The notes beneath the pieces were generated by a model. The model worked only from the letters and a program-made list of their open reading frames with translations, ran no database searches and was not told the DNA's origin. From positions 62,001-126,000 of the forward strand of contig CAKULK010000004.1 in NCBI GenBank assembly GCA_934667275.1: a DNA stretch of 64,000 nt, read 5' to 3'. The DNA comes from an uncultured Bacteroidales bacterium (GTDB lineage Bacteria > Bacteroidota > Bacteroidia > Bacteroidales > Paludibacteraceae). Shown in pieces: positions 27,741 through 36,601 of the stretch; position 1 is the stretch's first letter; the number at the start of each line of letters is the position of its first letter. A program made the position numbers and the translations under genes.

Positions 27741-28836
27741 CCTGAGCGTTATTTTTGATACCGAGCAATCGTAAGGACTGAACGGGAGTACCGTATTTCT
27801 CCCAATATGTCCGTGCGCCTTGTTCCAATTTATGCCGATATTCGGGATGTGATAAAATATACATAATCGCTTCGCACATCGCGTCCTGCGAGTTTTCTAC
27901 ATAGTGGATATGTTCTCCATGCACCAAGGGTTGTGGCAGGTCATTGTAGAGTGCCGTGGAGACAATACACTTCCCCATAGCCAGATATTCGCCTAATTTC
28001 CAACCATGACAATCCCAGAAGGCAGGTGTATTGAATACTATAGCCGACTTTTTCGTTTTTTCTATCCATTCCGTCATCGGAACCCCTTGTGTTGCCAAAA
28101 CATCCTTGAAAGTATCCTTGGAAGAGGTGTCGTCGCCCAATAATCCTCCCTCAAAGCACAAATCGGGTATGGAACGGCAGGCTCTGATGAAGCGTGCGCG
28201 ACGCAGGTTTACTCCCTCATCGTTATGATTATCCGCACTGTTGTACCATAGTGTGCTCAAGAAGAAAATGGATTTGTCCTCGCTTTCCACGGGTGCCGTA
28301 TAGACGGCATAAGGGCAGCGGTTTTTATAGGTCTTGTAATACCTGCCGAAGAAGTGTTTGATATTCTTCCATTTGTTGACCTCGTGGCGATTGAGGTACT
28401 TGTTCCACTCCGTGCGTGCCAAGACGGATTTGGGGGCTTTGCAGAAGTTGGATAATGCCAACTGCATGGTCGGCATAAAATCCATAGCACGGATGCCGAA
28501 AGACGGCACTAAAGATACTAATTTCGGGTATTGGCTGCGGGGATATTGCGTATAATTGGCGTTCACACTGCCATATATATCACACCAATCATAATCGGCT
28601 TGCTGGATATGACAGGTGTCGTTGGTGTGGATAAAATACTTGGTTGTTACGGTGCCATCTCTAATGATAAAACGCATATTCCACCCTGGTTCTCCTAATT
28701 CACGAAACGGCGATAAGGAAAACAAAACATTTTCATTACCAAGTAGTTGCTGTAGTCCGTAGATGTAAAACGAACCGTATAAATAACTGATTCGAGGGTC
28801 AATGATTGCTTTTCCGGAAGCAGAGTGCACGAGCAT
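27724..28836 (-). CDS. Glycosyltransferase (GT-B, family 4-like)
   Basis: A 370-aa cytoplasmic protein. The C-terminal half carries the GT-B donor-binding pattern FWDCHGWKLGEYLAMGKCIVST, then LVHGEHIHYVEN and a helix with YWEKYGTP. The N-terminal half is divergent. It would transfer a sugar from an activated donor to an unknown acceptor. It stands alone rather than in a surface-polysaccharide cluster. It is preceded by an unusually long, structured leader of about 315 nt, which suggests post-transcriptional control. Confidence 0.7.
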   Translation of the reverse strand: MLVHSASGKAIIDPRISYLYGSFYIYGLQQLLGNENVLFSLSPFRELGEPGWNMRFIIRDGTVTTKYFIHTNDTCHIQQADYDWCDIYGSVNANYTQYPRSQYPKLVSLVPSFGIRAMDFMPTMQLALSNFCKAPKSVLARTEWNKYLNRHEVNKWKNIKHFFGRYYKTYKNRCPYAVYTAPVESEDKSIFFLSTLWYNSADNHNDEGVNLRRARFIRACRSIPDLCFEGGLLGDDTSSKDTFKDVLATQGVPMTEWIEKTKKSAIVFNTPAFWDCHGWKLGEYLAMGKCIVSTALYNDLPQPLVHGEHIHYVENSQDAMCEAIMYILSHPEYRHKLEQGARTYWEKYGTPVQSLRLLGIKNNAQACEIC

Positions 28837-29151
28837 AATTACCTTTTTGCAAGTGGAGGTAACCGGCTCCTAATCACCCGTTGATAAATAAGAAAGCGTG
28901 GAACCTTATTCTGCTTATTCTCAGTCTCGAGGTTCCGGAAATGACCCTATATACAAGAACAAACAATAACGCCCACGCCGATATGCATTGACACACCGAA
29001 TGGGTGTAGGTAAATACACATCAGAGGGCATTCATTGCCATCTTGTCTTGGGTATAATGAAATTTTCCGGATTTCGAGACTCCAAAACAAGCGTCAATAA
29101 ACGCCTTATATTATTTTAGTACGGTCAACAATCAATACACAAATGCTTACC
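28837..29151 (-). ncRNA. Structured leader or independent RNA upstream of the glycosyltransferase
   Basis: A consensus promoter at 29158-29189 directs a leftward RNA across a 315-nt space without a gene. A long-range stem pairs 29074-29081 with 28923-28930 (8 bp), 29064-29070 with 28935-28941 (7 bp), 29050-29053 with 28944-28947 (4 bp), and TCTTG at 29041-29045 with CAAGA at 28954-28958. Two small hairpins sit inside (GGCA-loop-TGCC; ACACC-loop-GGTGT). Downstream, AGGTTCC can compete for GGAACCT in the main stem, and TTACCT-loop-AGGTAA folds just before the start codon. Alternatives are a short inverted-repeat element or a 6S-like RNA; I could not match it to a known class. Confidence 0.5.
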
Positions 29152-29157
29152 GCACCG

Positions 29158-29189
29158 CAAAGTTACGATATTATTTTGAAATATGCAAA
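29158..29189 (-). promoter_or_regulatory. Promoter of the structured RNA/glycosyltransferase
   Basis: Leftward TTTG (29189-29186), 20 bp, TAACTTTG (29165-29158): a full consensus match placed more than 300 bp before the nearest leftward start codon. Confidence 0.75.
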
Positions 29190-29214
29190 GATTATTTACC
29201 CTAAGCGGTTTGCG

Positions 29215-30378
29215 CTATCTGCATATTTGCAGGACAATGGGCAGGTGGTCGGAGTAGGCGTCTTGGTAGTGGTAGCCGTTGAAAGTGCGGCGGGGTTTGG
29301 TGCCGAGGTACTTTTCGTCCGGTTCGAGGAGCCAGGAAGGTGCGAAAACATACGTGGAAACACGCGCTTGGAGGGCTTCGGAGATGTAAAACTGGTCGAG
29401 AAAGGTCCAGATGCCATTGTATTTGTGCGTGCCACAGGTGCCAAATGGTGTCTCGTCGGCAAGTGGGAGCATGAGGTTGGTCATGCGGGGGAGGTCGTTG
29501 GCGGGAGCGGAGTTCATGTCGCCCATGACGATGACGTTGGCAGAAGGAGAGGTGGTGAGAACGGAGTCGATACGGGATTGGAGGACGGACTTGGCGATAG
29601 CGCGTTTCCATGCCGTCTCGGAAGTGCCGCCCAACTGAGAGGGGAGGTGGCAGACAAAGAGGTGGAGAGTATCGAAAGTGGTAGGGGTGGCAACAAGAGC
29701 CGTATCAGAAAGGGGTTGAGTATGGTAAGTATTCGTATCAGCAGTATGCGGGGTATGATGAACACCCGTATCGGAGAGGTTGGGTGTGGGGACGTGGGGC
29801 GTGTTGGAAGGGAGAGATGAGGAATTGGAAAGGATGATGCCTTGGACGTAGAGGATGTCGCGGGTGGGGGCGGAAGGTATAGGCACGGGGATGGGTTCGC
29901 TGTGGAGAAGGTGGAAGCGGGTAGAGTCATACAACAAGGCGACATCTATGCCGCGTTCGTCGGGGCTCTCGTAATGGATGTACCGATAATGGTAACGGCG
30001 TAAGCACCAACACAAAGAACGCAGGCAACGGGCATTCTCCACCTCACAGAGACCGACCAGAACAGGGGCATGGGGAAGGCTTGTGTGCTTGGTATCGGTT
30101 ATCGTGGAAGAGGTGGCGAGTGCGATATCCGCATCGTACCAGCCGCCGATGGCGGTGAGGACCTGCGCAATACGCTCCACCTTGGCCTGGTAACGGCGAT
30201 AGGTCCAGTGGTGAGTGCCTTCGGGGGTGTAGTCGAGGTCGCTCTTGAGGGTGTCGTGGCGGTTGTCGAAAAGGTTCTCCACGTTGTAGGAGACGATACG
30301 GAGTGTGTCGGGGGAGCCGTGCAACACACTACTCCACCCGATTAAAACACACAATATAAGCCACTTACAACATTTCAT
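29215..30378 (-). CDS. Secreted endonuclease/exonuclease/phosphatase-family protein
   Basis: A 387-aa protein with a signal peptide (MKCCKWLILCVLIGWSSVLHG). The DNase I-like fold motifs are in order: SYNVENLFD, GLCEVEN, DERGIDVALLYD, GDMNSAPAND and a C-terminal YSDHLPI. It could act on phosphodiester or phosphate-ester substrates outside the cytoplasm. Two insertions rich in Thr, Ser, His and Pro interrupt the core, near residues 90-105 and 185-235. The second holds loosely repeated SDT/HT segments that look like a surface-exposed, fast-evolving loop. No clear promoter was found. Confidence 0.85.
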   Translation of the reverse strand: MKCCKWLILCVLIGWSSVLHGSPDTLRIVSYNVENLFDNRHDTLKSDLDYTPEGTHHWTYRRYQAKVERIAQVLTAIGGWYDADIALATSSTITDTKHTSLPHAPVLVGLCEVENARCLRSLCWCLRRYHYRYIHYESPDERGIDVALLYDSTRFHLLHSEPIPVPIPSAPTRDILYVQGIILSNSSSLPSNTPHVPTPNLSDTGVHHTPHTADTNTYHTQPLSDTALVATPTTFDTLHLFVCHLPSQLGGTSETAWKRAIAKSVLQSRIDSVLTTSPSANVIVMGDMNSAPANDLPRMTNLMLPLADETPFGTCGTHKYNGIWTFLDQFYISEALQARVSTYVFAPSWLLEPDEKYLGTKPRRTFNGYHYQDAYSDHLPIVLQICR

Positions 30379-30402
30379 CCGTGTAAATTTGGGGCTCCGT
30401 TC

Positions 30403-30645
30403 AAGCCGTATAAAACAATGAACGTTCTCCGTTAATTGCCGTTAATTAATCGTTAATTTTCTCCATTAATGCCCATTAAAGAGCCATTAAAAATCAAGGA
30501 ACATGTAATTACCGTGTAATTAACCACGAATTTATTTTCCCACTAAAGCCGTATAAAACAACGAATATTCTCCGTTAATCACCGTTAATTAACCATTAAT
30601 TCATTGATAAACATATAATTGCCATGTCATTAGCCATTAATTTAG
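30403..30645. repeat. Intergenic TTAAT-rich repeat, copies A and B
   Basis: Two related copies in tandem, each starting with AAGCCGTATAAAACAA (30403 and 30546), followed by CTCCGTTAAT..CCGTTAATTAA and then a CATRTAATT block. TTAA cores in copy A repeat at spacings of 10, 11, 13, 10 and 11 bp, close to one helical turn. The stretch lies between the 3' end of sufS and the 5' end of the phosphatase gene; no gene is seen. Confidence 0.7.
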
Positions 30646-30648
30646 GGG

Positions 30649-31866
30649 TCATTGAAGCATCGTGATGGCGCGGTGGAGGGATTGGGTGAGGGTGTCGATG
30701 TCGTCGCGGGTGTTGTACATGGCTACCGAGGCGCGGAGCGTACCCGGGACACCGAGATACTCAATAAGCGGTTCGGCACAATGATGACCCGTGCGCACGG
30801 CAACTCCTTGATGGTCAAGCAGTACACCTACATCAAAAGGATGGATGAGTTGTCCGTCCGAGCGGAAGACATTGAACGATACGGCACCCGCCTTGGGGAG
30901 TCCCTTGGCGTAGATGTGTACGTGGTCGATGGTGCTGAGTTGCTGTTCGAGATAGTTGGTAAGGTCCGCCTCATGGGCTTCGATAGCCTGCAAGCCCACG
31001 TTCTGAACGTATCGGATAGCCTGTCCGAAGGCATAACTGCCGATAAAATTGGGTGTGCCCGCCTCAAACTTGTAGGGAAGGACATTGTAGGTGGTGTGGT
31101 CGAAACGGACATGGTCAATCATCTCTCCCCCACCCTGCGCGGGCGGTAACTGGTTGAGCCACTGCTCTTTACCATAGAGGATACCCAAGCCCGTGGGTCC
31201 GTACATCTTGTGGGCACTGCAGGCGAGGAAGTCGCAATCGAGTGCGCGGACATCAATAGGCAGGTGCGGGACGGATTGGGCTCCGTCGAGGCAGACCGGC
31301 ACACCCGCCGCGTGGGCGATGCGGATAATCTCCTGAACGGGATTGATAATGCCGAGTACGTTGCTGACATGGGCGACGGAGACGAGGCGCGTGCGGTCGG
31401 TGAGGAGGTTCTTGAAGGCATCAATGTCCAGCGAGAGGTCGTTGCGAAGAGGAATAACGCGCAACGTGGCGTGCTTGCGTTCGCAGAGCATCTGCCACGG
31501 GACGATATTGGAATGGTGCTCGAGGTGGCTGACGATGATTTCGTCGCCCTCGTGAATGAACGCCTCACCGAAACTGAATGCCAACATATTAAGGCTGTCG
31601 GTGGTGCCTTTGGTGAAGATAATCTCCTTGGCCGAGGCTGCGCCAAGGAAGTCAGCGACCTGCTGGCGGGCGTCCTCGTGGTGCTGCGTAGCGACCTGAC
31701 TGAGATGATGTACCCCGCGGTGGACATTGGCATTCCAACGGGTGTATGCCTCGTGGATGGCGTCCAGCACAAGGCGGGGCTTCTGGGTGGTGGCGGCGTT
31801 GTCCAAATACACCAAAGGACGGTTGTTGACACGCTCGCCAAGTATCGGGAAATCTTCTCTATTCAT
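30649..31866 (-). CDS. sufS: Cysteine desulfurase SufS
   Basis: A PLP enzyme that takes sulfur from cysteine for iron-sulfur cluster assembly. It has 405 aa of the SufS (group II) class. Opening NNRPLVYLDNAATTQKP; His-rich LEHHSNIVPW; the PLP lysine in SAHKMYGPTG; active-site Cys in RTGHHCAEPL. No sufBCD genes adjoin it here. It is flanked on both sides by copies of the same TTAAT-rich repeat, so it may be an independently placed cassette. The coding strand is strongly C-rich. Confidence 0.93.
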   Translation of the reverse strand: MNREDFPILGERVNNRPLVYLDNAATTQKPRLVLDAIHEAYTRWNANVHRGVHHLSQVATQHHEDARQQVADFLGAASAKEIIFTKGTTDSLNMLAFSFGEAFIHEGDEIIVSHLEHHSNIVPWQMLCERKHATLRVIPLRNDLSLDIDAFKNLLTDRTRLVSVAHVSNVLGIINPVQEIIRIAHAAGVPVCLDGAQSVPHLPIDVRALDCDFLACSAHKMYGPTGLGILYGKEQWLNQLPPAQGGGEMIDHVRFDHTTYNVLPYKFEAGTPNFIGSYAFGQAIRYVQNVGLQAIEAHEADLTNYLEQQLSTIDHVHIYAKGLPKAGAVSFNVFRSDGQLIHPFDVGVLLDHQGVAVRTGHHCAEPLIEYLGVPGTLRASVAMYNTRDDIDTLTQSLHRAITMLQ

Positions 31867-31870
31867 ATTC

Positions 31871-31977
31871 TCTATTCTCCGTTAATTGCCGTGTAATTAA
31901 TCGTTAATTTTCTCCATTAAAGACCATTAAAAAGAAATGAACATGTAATTACCATGTAAGTGACCATTAATTTTCTG
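31871..31977. repeat. Intergenic TTAAT-rich repeat, copy C
   Basis: Shares with copy A the blocks TTCTCCGTTAATTGCCGT, TAATCGTTAATTTTCTCCAT and GAACATGTAATTACC, in the same order. It sits just upstream of sufS, while copies A and B sit downstream. Confidence 0.7.
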
Positions 31978-32021
31978 CGTGGGGTGATGTTTATAAATTA
32001 TAATATATCATTGCATTTGGG

Positions 32022-32065
32022 TGGGGTATCCGTTGCCTATCCCTTGCGTATGGGTTGCGTATCCC
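32022..32065. repeat. 11-bp tandem array, unit TTGCSTATCCC
   Basis: Cores TATCC/TATGG start at 32027, 32038, 32049 and 32060, exactly 11 bp apart. It lies in the 263-bp space between sufS and gldB, which holds no gene. The third unit has CC changed to GG. Confidence 0.8.
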
Positions 32066-32129
32066 TTGCTGTTTGAAGCGGTTAATAAACGATAACATAT
32101 CGATGGCGTACTTCGGAGATTACGAGGGA

Positions 32130-33146
32130 TTAGGGTTTGTAGTAACTGTTTTCGAGGATGAGTTGGGCATCGGGTTCGGACATGAGTTGCGGAATGGTAA
32201 CGTCCTCATTATGACGCATATAACTATCCACAATACGCCAACCGACCCACGTGCCGAGGCGGCCCGGGGAATCCTGACTGATTTCGGCTGTGAAGGGTCC
32301 GTCGTTGAGGTAGGAAGTCCGGACCGAGGACTCCGTTTTGAAGAGGTCGCGCTTGTCCATCATGCGGTTCCAGATGGCGCGCTCGTAGGTGATGCACCAG
32401 TCCCATTGGGCGGGGGTGTAGCCGATAATCTCGTATTCGGGCTCGTCGGGCAGCAGTTGGCTGAGGAGCCACATCTGTTTGCCGCGGTAGATGATGTTCT
32501 CGAGAAGGCGGTTGTAGCGGCTGGTGTAGGGGGTGTTCTGCGCGATGAACATGCTGAGGACATCAGCGGGAATGCACTCGGGGCGCATAGTCTGCTTCTG
32601 GTAGTCGTACACGACCTGATTGTAGTAGGGGTAGTCGCTGCCGAGGTACATGTCAATGCCCACGCCAATGAGGTCGTCGTAGTAGAAAACGGACGAGTTG
32701 AAGCCCGAGACGAACAGATAGACTGTGGGGACAGACAAGGCAGGATATAGGTAGTGCATACGCGTAAAGCCCTGATTGAGTTCGGTTTGCAGGCGACTGA
32801 GGTCGGAGAAACGCTCTTCAGCCAGTTGGTTGGTCTGTTGGAAACCCATGGTGGTGTCGGTGAGGAAACGGGGCAGTTCGGCGCAGAGATAGGCGGTGTC
32901 GATGCTGCTGATACCGAGGACTCCCTCTACGAAAAGCGGCATAAACTCCTCATAATCAGCGTACAGACGGCGGACATCCTGCGTGATGCTGTCAGGGCGT
33001 ACGCTGAGGAGGGCACTGTCGAAACGAATGACTGGCACGGAGACAGGCTCAAGGTCGCGGGGGAAGTAGTCCTGCCCGCGGTGGCAGCCTGCGAGGGTGC
33101 AGCATAAAAGGCTGAGAATCAGCCAGAAGTGATTACATCTTTCCAT
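32130..33146 (-). CDS. gldB: GldB-like lipoprotein
   Basis: A 338-aa lipoprotein with lipobox LAGC near residue 21. The body matches gliding-motility lipoprotein Gld[19 protein letters not shown], then [20 protein letters not shown] and LGSDYPYYN. GldB is required for gliding and chitin use in Flavobacterium, but homologues occur in non-gliding Bacteroidales, where the role is unclear. Its start overlaps the end of lolD by 14 bp. It is the last gene of a four-gene leftward operon. Confidence 0.85.
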   Translation of the reverse strand: MERCNHFWLILSLLCCTLAGCHRGQDYFPRDLEPVSVPVIRFDSALLSVRPDSITQDVRRLYADYEEFMPLFVEGVLGISSIDTAYLCAELPRFLTDTTMGFQQTNQLAEERFSDLSRLQTELNQGFTRMHYLYPALSVPTVYLFVSGFNSSVFYYDDLIGVGIDMYLGSDYPYYNQVVYDYQKQTMRPECIPADVLSMFIAQNTPYTSRYNRLLENIIYRGKQMWLLSQLLPDEPEYEIIGYTPAQWDWCITYERAIWNRMMDKRDLFKTESSVRTSYLNDGPFTAEISQDSPGRLGTWVGWRIVDSYMRHNEDVTIPQLMSEPDAQLILENSYYKP

Positions 33147-33780
33147 CTTTGATTTCTAATACGCGGTCGCTGATTTCGGCAAGTTCCTTGTCGTGGGTGA
33201 CGATGACGATGGTCTGTCCGTACTGCTCGCGCATGTGCAGGAGCAGGCGGTGGAGTTCGCGTTTGTTGGTTTCGTCGAGGCTGCCGCTGGGTTCATCGGC
33301 GAGAATGACATCGGGAGACATCATCATCGCCCGCGCTGCCGCCACACGCTGCTTCTCGCCGCCCGAGAGTTGGGCAGGCTTGTGGGTGAGACGGTCCTGC
33401 ATGCCAAGGTCGGTGAGGAGTTGCGTGGCACGTGCTTGCGCCTCACGGTAGTCGGTACGGGCAATGAGTGCGGGCATCATGACGTTCTCAAGGGTGTTGA
33501 ACTCGGGCAGGAGTTGGTGGAACTGAAAGATAAAGCCGATGTGCCTATTGCGGAACTCGGCTAAGGCTTTATCTTTGAGCATCAGCACGTTAACGCCGTT
33601 GATGAGCACGGTACCGCTGTCCGGTCGGTCGAGCGTCCCTATGATTTGGAGCAGGGTGGTCTTGCCCGCGCCGCTCTTGCCGATGATGCTGACTATCTCG
33701 CCCTTTCGGACGGAGAGGTTGACGCCTTTGAGCACCTCGAGGGTGCCGAAGGACTTGTGTATGTCGGAGACTTGAATCAT
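33133..33780 (-). CDS. lolD: ABC transporter ATP-binding protein, LolD-type
   Basis: A 215-aa ATPase of the MacB/LolD class. Walker [12 protein letters not shown], signature LSGGEKQR and Walker [13 protein letters not shown] are present, as is the LolD-like segment [18 protein letters not shown]. In LolCDE the ATPase drives release of lipoproteins from the inner membrane. No LolC/E permease is adjacent here, so export of another substrate cannot be excluded. The neighbours on both sides (gldB and the S41 protease) are lipoproteins. Confidence 0.85.
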   Translation of the reverse strand: MIQVSDIHKSFGTLEVLKGVNLSVRKGEIVSIIGKSGAGKTTLLQIIGTLDRPDSGTVLINGVNVLMLKDKALAEFRNRHIGFIFQFHQLLPEFNTLENVMMPALIARTDYREAQARATQLLTDLGMQDRLTHKPAQLSGGEKQRVAAARAMMMSPDVILADEPSGSLDETNKRELHRLLLHMREQYGQTIVIVTHDKELAEISDRVLEIKDGKM

Positions 33781-33786
33781 GCTGGG

Positions 33787-34812
33787 TTAGTTTTTGTCGT
33801 AGGCGTAGTTGATGATGCGCACCGCCGTCTCGATGATGTCGTCGCGGTCGGTGGAGGTGAGGGTGATGTTGCCGTCGGGCTGGATACCGGGTTCAATACT
33901 CTGATTATCACGGTCGTACATGCGGACACTGGAGAATCGGAGAAGCCAGCCGTTGGGCAGTTCATAACTAAGTGGCATTCCGCCACCGCCTCCGCTTAAG
34001 CCGCCGAGAATCAGGCTGTTATCCGCGTAACGCATGATGCTGACAAAGAAATTGGCTGCGGAATAGGTGTGGCGGTTGCAGAGTACGATGACGGGACGGA
34101 GCCAGTAGCCTTTGGCGTCCTCAAGACGCATGGGTTGCACCTCCGAGAAGTCGTCGTGCGCTTTGCCCGACTTGTGCTGCCAATAGCCCACGACGGTGTC
34201 GCGCGAGAAGAACGGAGCCGCCAGTTTGTAGGCGTTGTTAAGGTCGCCACCGCCGTTGTTTCGGACATCGAGGACGATGCCACGGCAGTCACGGAAGTGG
34301 TTGAGGACTGCGATGAGGTTGGCATCGGAGAAGCCGCTGGAGAACGAACCGTAATAGATATAGCCTATGGTGTCGCCGTGAATGCGTTGGTAGGAGATGC
34401 CGCCGGCACGGTGATAATCAGTAAGATAGACGCGTGTGAGAAGGTCAGCGTCAAAGTTGGAGGGGTAGCCGGTGTACCAATCGGTGCAGGAAGAGACGTC
34501 GAAGAACGAGTAGAGGTTGACGTGCCCGTCGCGGAGGAGGTTGACGACCTCTGCCATCTGGTTGAAATAGAGGTAGTTGTCGTCCCAGTTGGTGATGCGC
34601 ATGGTATCGAAACGGGGTCGGTAAACATCGTGGACGGAGTCCCAGTCGATACCCTTTTCGTCGAGGAAACAGTATTTCTCGTCGATGATACGCCACAGGG
34701 CTTCGAAGTTGCCGAGCGGCGTATTGTCGTCCGCAGCCTCAAAAGGATGTGTGCAACCTACCGTGAGAAGGAGCAACAGGGTGAGTATCAGGTATTTGTT
34801 TACATGTTCCAT
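33787..34812 (-). CDS. S41-family peptidase lipoprotein
   Basis: A 341-aa tail-specific-protease-like enzyme. I chose the ATG at 34812, which puts lipobox LTVGC right after the hydrophobic segment; upstream in-frame sequence only shadows the previous gene. The S41 core is visible: IGYIYYGSFSSGF, GIVLDVRNNGGGD, and the catalytic Ser region TYSAANFFVSIM. No PDZ domain is obvious. The start overlaps the end of the DUF3316 gene by 13 bp; the two families are often neighbours in Bacteroidales. Confidence 0.87.
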   Translation of the reverse strand: MEHVNKYLILTLLLLLTVGCTHPFEAADDNTPLGNFEALWRIIDEKYCFLDEKGIDWDSVHDVYRPRFDTMRITNWDDNYLYFNQMAEVVNLLRDGHVNLYSFFDVSSCTDWYTGYPSNFDADLLTRVYLTDYHRAGGISYQRIHGDTIGYIYYGSFSSGFSDANLIAVLNHFRDCRGIVLDVRNNGGGDLNNAYKLAAPFFSRDTVVGYWQHKSGKAHDDFSEVQPMRLEDAKGYWLRPVIVLCNRHTYSAANFFVSIMRYADNSLILGGLSGGGGGMPLSYELPNGWLLRFSSVRMYDRDNQSIEPGIQPDGNITLTSTDRDDIIETAVRIINYAYDKN

Positions 34813-35606
34813 GCCGTAAGACTCTTTGCGGGATTGATGCGATAATGCCAGATACAGCCCACGACAGCACTGACCTGTTCGCGGGAAAACATCATGCCAC
34901 GCTCGCCGTACTCCACGTACTCGTGTGCGACGCCCACGCGCCATGTGGAGCGGTGGAACTGCATATCCATTGTGAGTTCGTGACGGAGTGTGCGATGGTT
35001 GGTGAGGGTAGTGCAACGGACACGTCCCGGTACGTCTTCGGCGAGTTCATAGTAAGACTGCCAGTAGTCGGGCAGAAAATCCACGCCGACCACGTTTGCG
35101 CGCACGAGATAGCGCAGGCGATAGGAGGTGGTGCGTGCACGGAAAGTCCACGCGATGCCGCCCATAGCACACAAATCCAACGCCACGTCCATGGAAAAGG
35201 GCTTGTTGACACTACTGCCGTGCATCTTGCCGAGCCAGTCGAAATCAAGGTACGGTCCGAGGAGGAGTTCGATACCCGTGCGGCGGAAGCACCAACTATA
35301 GTAGGCACCCCACCCGCCCGAGACGCCGAGGGAGTAGATGAGGTTGGTGTGCGCGCTGCTGTAGGTCCAGCCGAACTGCGCGTCGAAGCGTCCGAGGTGG
35401 TGCCAAGCACCTCGGAGAGGTTGCCACCACTCGTTGCCGATGCCCACCCGTTGCCCTGAATAGAGTAGGGGAGAGAGGTATTGGTCCTGCTGCCAAAGTC
35501 CGCCATAAGACACATGGAGCACATTCTCGTGCTCCACATTTTGTGCCGCAGCCATACTTGCGAGTATTGCAAAGGCAACTATCCAAACGGCTTTCTTCAG
35601 GCGCAT
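34800..35606 (-). CDS. DUF3316-like outer-membrane protein
   Basis: A 268-aa protein with a signal peptide ending in AAAQ. It has many Gly/aromatic beta-strand segments (GRFDAQFGWTYSSAHTNLIY, GVSGGWGAYYSWCF) typical of small outer-membrane barrels, and resembles the Bacteroidota family DUF3316. No catalytic motif is seen. It is the first gene of the DUF3316-S41-lolD-gldB operon and has a consensus promoter 35 bp upstream. Confidence 0.75.
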   Translation of the reverse strand: MRLKKAVWIVAFAILASMAAAQNVEHENVLHVSYGGLWQQDQYLSPLLYSGQRVGIGNEWWQPLRGAWHHLGRFDAQFGWTYSSAHTNLIYSLGVSGGWGAYYSWCFRRTGIELLLGPYLDFDWLGKMHGSSVNKPFSMDVALDLCAMGGIAWTFRARTTSYRLRYLVRANVVGVDFLPDYWQSYYELAEDVPGRVRCTTLTNHRTLRHELTMDMQFHRSTWRVGVAHEYVEYGERGMMFSREQVSAVVGCIWHYRINPAKSLTAWNM

Positions 35607-35640
35607 ACAGCCAACTATGTTGATATTGTTAAATTGCCGA

Positions 35641-35672
35641 CAAAGTTACAACTTTTTGTGCAAATGCGCAAA
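35641..35672 (-). promoter_or_regulatory. Promoter of the DUF3316-S41-lolD-gldB operon
   Basis: Leftward TTTG (35672-35669), 20 bp, TAACTTTG (35648-35641): full consensus. Confidence 0.8.
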
Positions 35673-35738
35673 TCTTTGTGTGATGATACAGGGGAGAGCA
35701 TATTTCACTGATAAACAGAGAGAAAAATAATGTGATGG

Positions 35739-35770
35739 GTTGTGCAATTCAAAAAGATATTGTATCTTTG
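35739..35770 (+). promoter_or_regulatory. Promoter of the SDR gene
   Basis: GTTG (35739-35742), 20 bp, TATCTTTG (35763-35770). It places transcription start near 35777 and rules out in-frame starts upstream of 35795. Confidence 0.72.
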
Positions 35771-35794
35771 TATGCCATTAAACTGGAAAAATGT

Positions 35795-36601
35795 ATGAAA
35801 GAGACAACGCAGAAAAACAGGAAAACATTGGTGCTGACCGGCGGTTCGTCGGGAATAGGCTTGGCTACCGTCCAACTATTCAACCGGGAAGGATGGCAGG
35901 TGTTTGAACTGAGCCGCCACGGTGTGAGTCACGACGGTATCACACATATCCATTGCGATGTGACCGACGAAGGCTCTGTGCGTCAGGCAATTGGCGAAGT
36001 CCGCGCGAAAAGCGACCACATAGACGTAGTGATAAGCAATGCAGGGTTCGGCATATCCGGTCCTATAGAGTTCACCACCACAGGAGAGGCTCGCCGTCAG
36101 TTTGACGTGAACTTCTTCGGTGCCTTTCATCTGGTAAAAGCAGTGTTGCCGATTCTGCGCGCCCAAGGATACGGACGCGTTGTGTTTACCTCTTCCGTGG
36201 CTGCGGTGTTGAGTATCCCCTATCAGTCGTTCTACAGCGCAAGCAAATCAGCACTAAATGCGATGGCATTGGCACTTGCCAACGAGGTGCGTCCGTTTGG
36301 TATCACAGTGTCTGTGCTGATGCCGGGCGACGTGGCGACGGGCTTTACAGACGCCCGTCAGAAGGGCATTGCAGGGCAGGAGGTGTACAAAAATATGCAA
36401 TCAGCGGTGGCGTCCATGGAGAAAGACGAGCGTGGCGGAATGACTCCGGAACACATGGCACGCGACTTGTACCGCATAGCCACCCGCCGCAGAGTAAAAC
36501 CGCTATATGCAGGCGGGGCATTGTACAGTTTCTTCTGTTTCCTGAACAGGATATTGCCGAAAAAATTAGTGAACTTAATCGTCGGCAAACTCTATTCTTG
36601 A
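35795..36601 (+). CDS. Short-chain dehydrogenase/reductase
   Basis: A 268-aa NAD(P)-dependent oxidoreductase. Cofactor motif TGGSSGIGLAT, NAG in VVISNAGFGISGP, catalytic Ser in VVFTSSVAAVLSIPYQ, and YSASKSA (Tyr-x-x-x-Lys). The C-terminal part with GVIPPE-like spacing and a final basic helix resembles the retinol-dehydrogenase-like classical SDRs; the substrate is unknown. The start was chosen from the promoter position. The 3' end overlaps the converging esterase gene by 10 bp. Confidence 0.88.
   Translation: MKETTQKNRKTLVLTGGSSGIGLATVQLFNREGWQVFELSRHGVSHDGITHIHCDVTDEGSVRQAIGEVRAKSDHIDVVISNAGFGISGPIEFTTTGEARRQFDVNFFGAFHLVKAVLPILRAQGYGRVVFTSSVAAVLSIPYQSFYSASKSALNAMALALANEVRPFGITVSVLMPGDVATGFTDARQKGIAGQEVYKNMQSAVASMEKDERGGMTPEHMARDLYRIATRRRVKPLYAGGALYSFFCFLNRILPKKLVNLIVGKLYS

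Noticed and set aside
28923..29081. The inverted-repeat block read as a miniature transposable element
   Set aside because: No target-site duplication flanks it, and the pairing continues inward as an RNA-like fold behind a promoter; kept as an alternative only.
29143..29820. A 225-codon rightward frame opposite the phosphatase-like gene
   Set aside because: It is antisense to conserved catalytic motifs of the leftward gene and arises from its C-rich codon usage.
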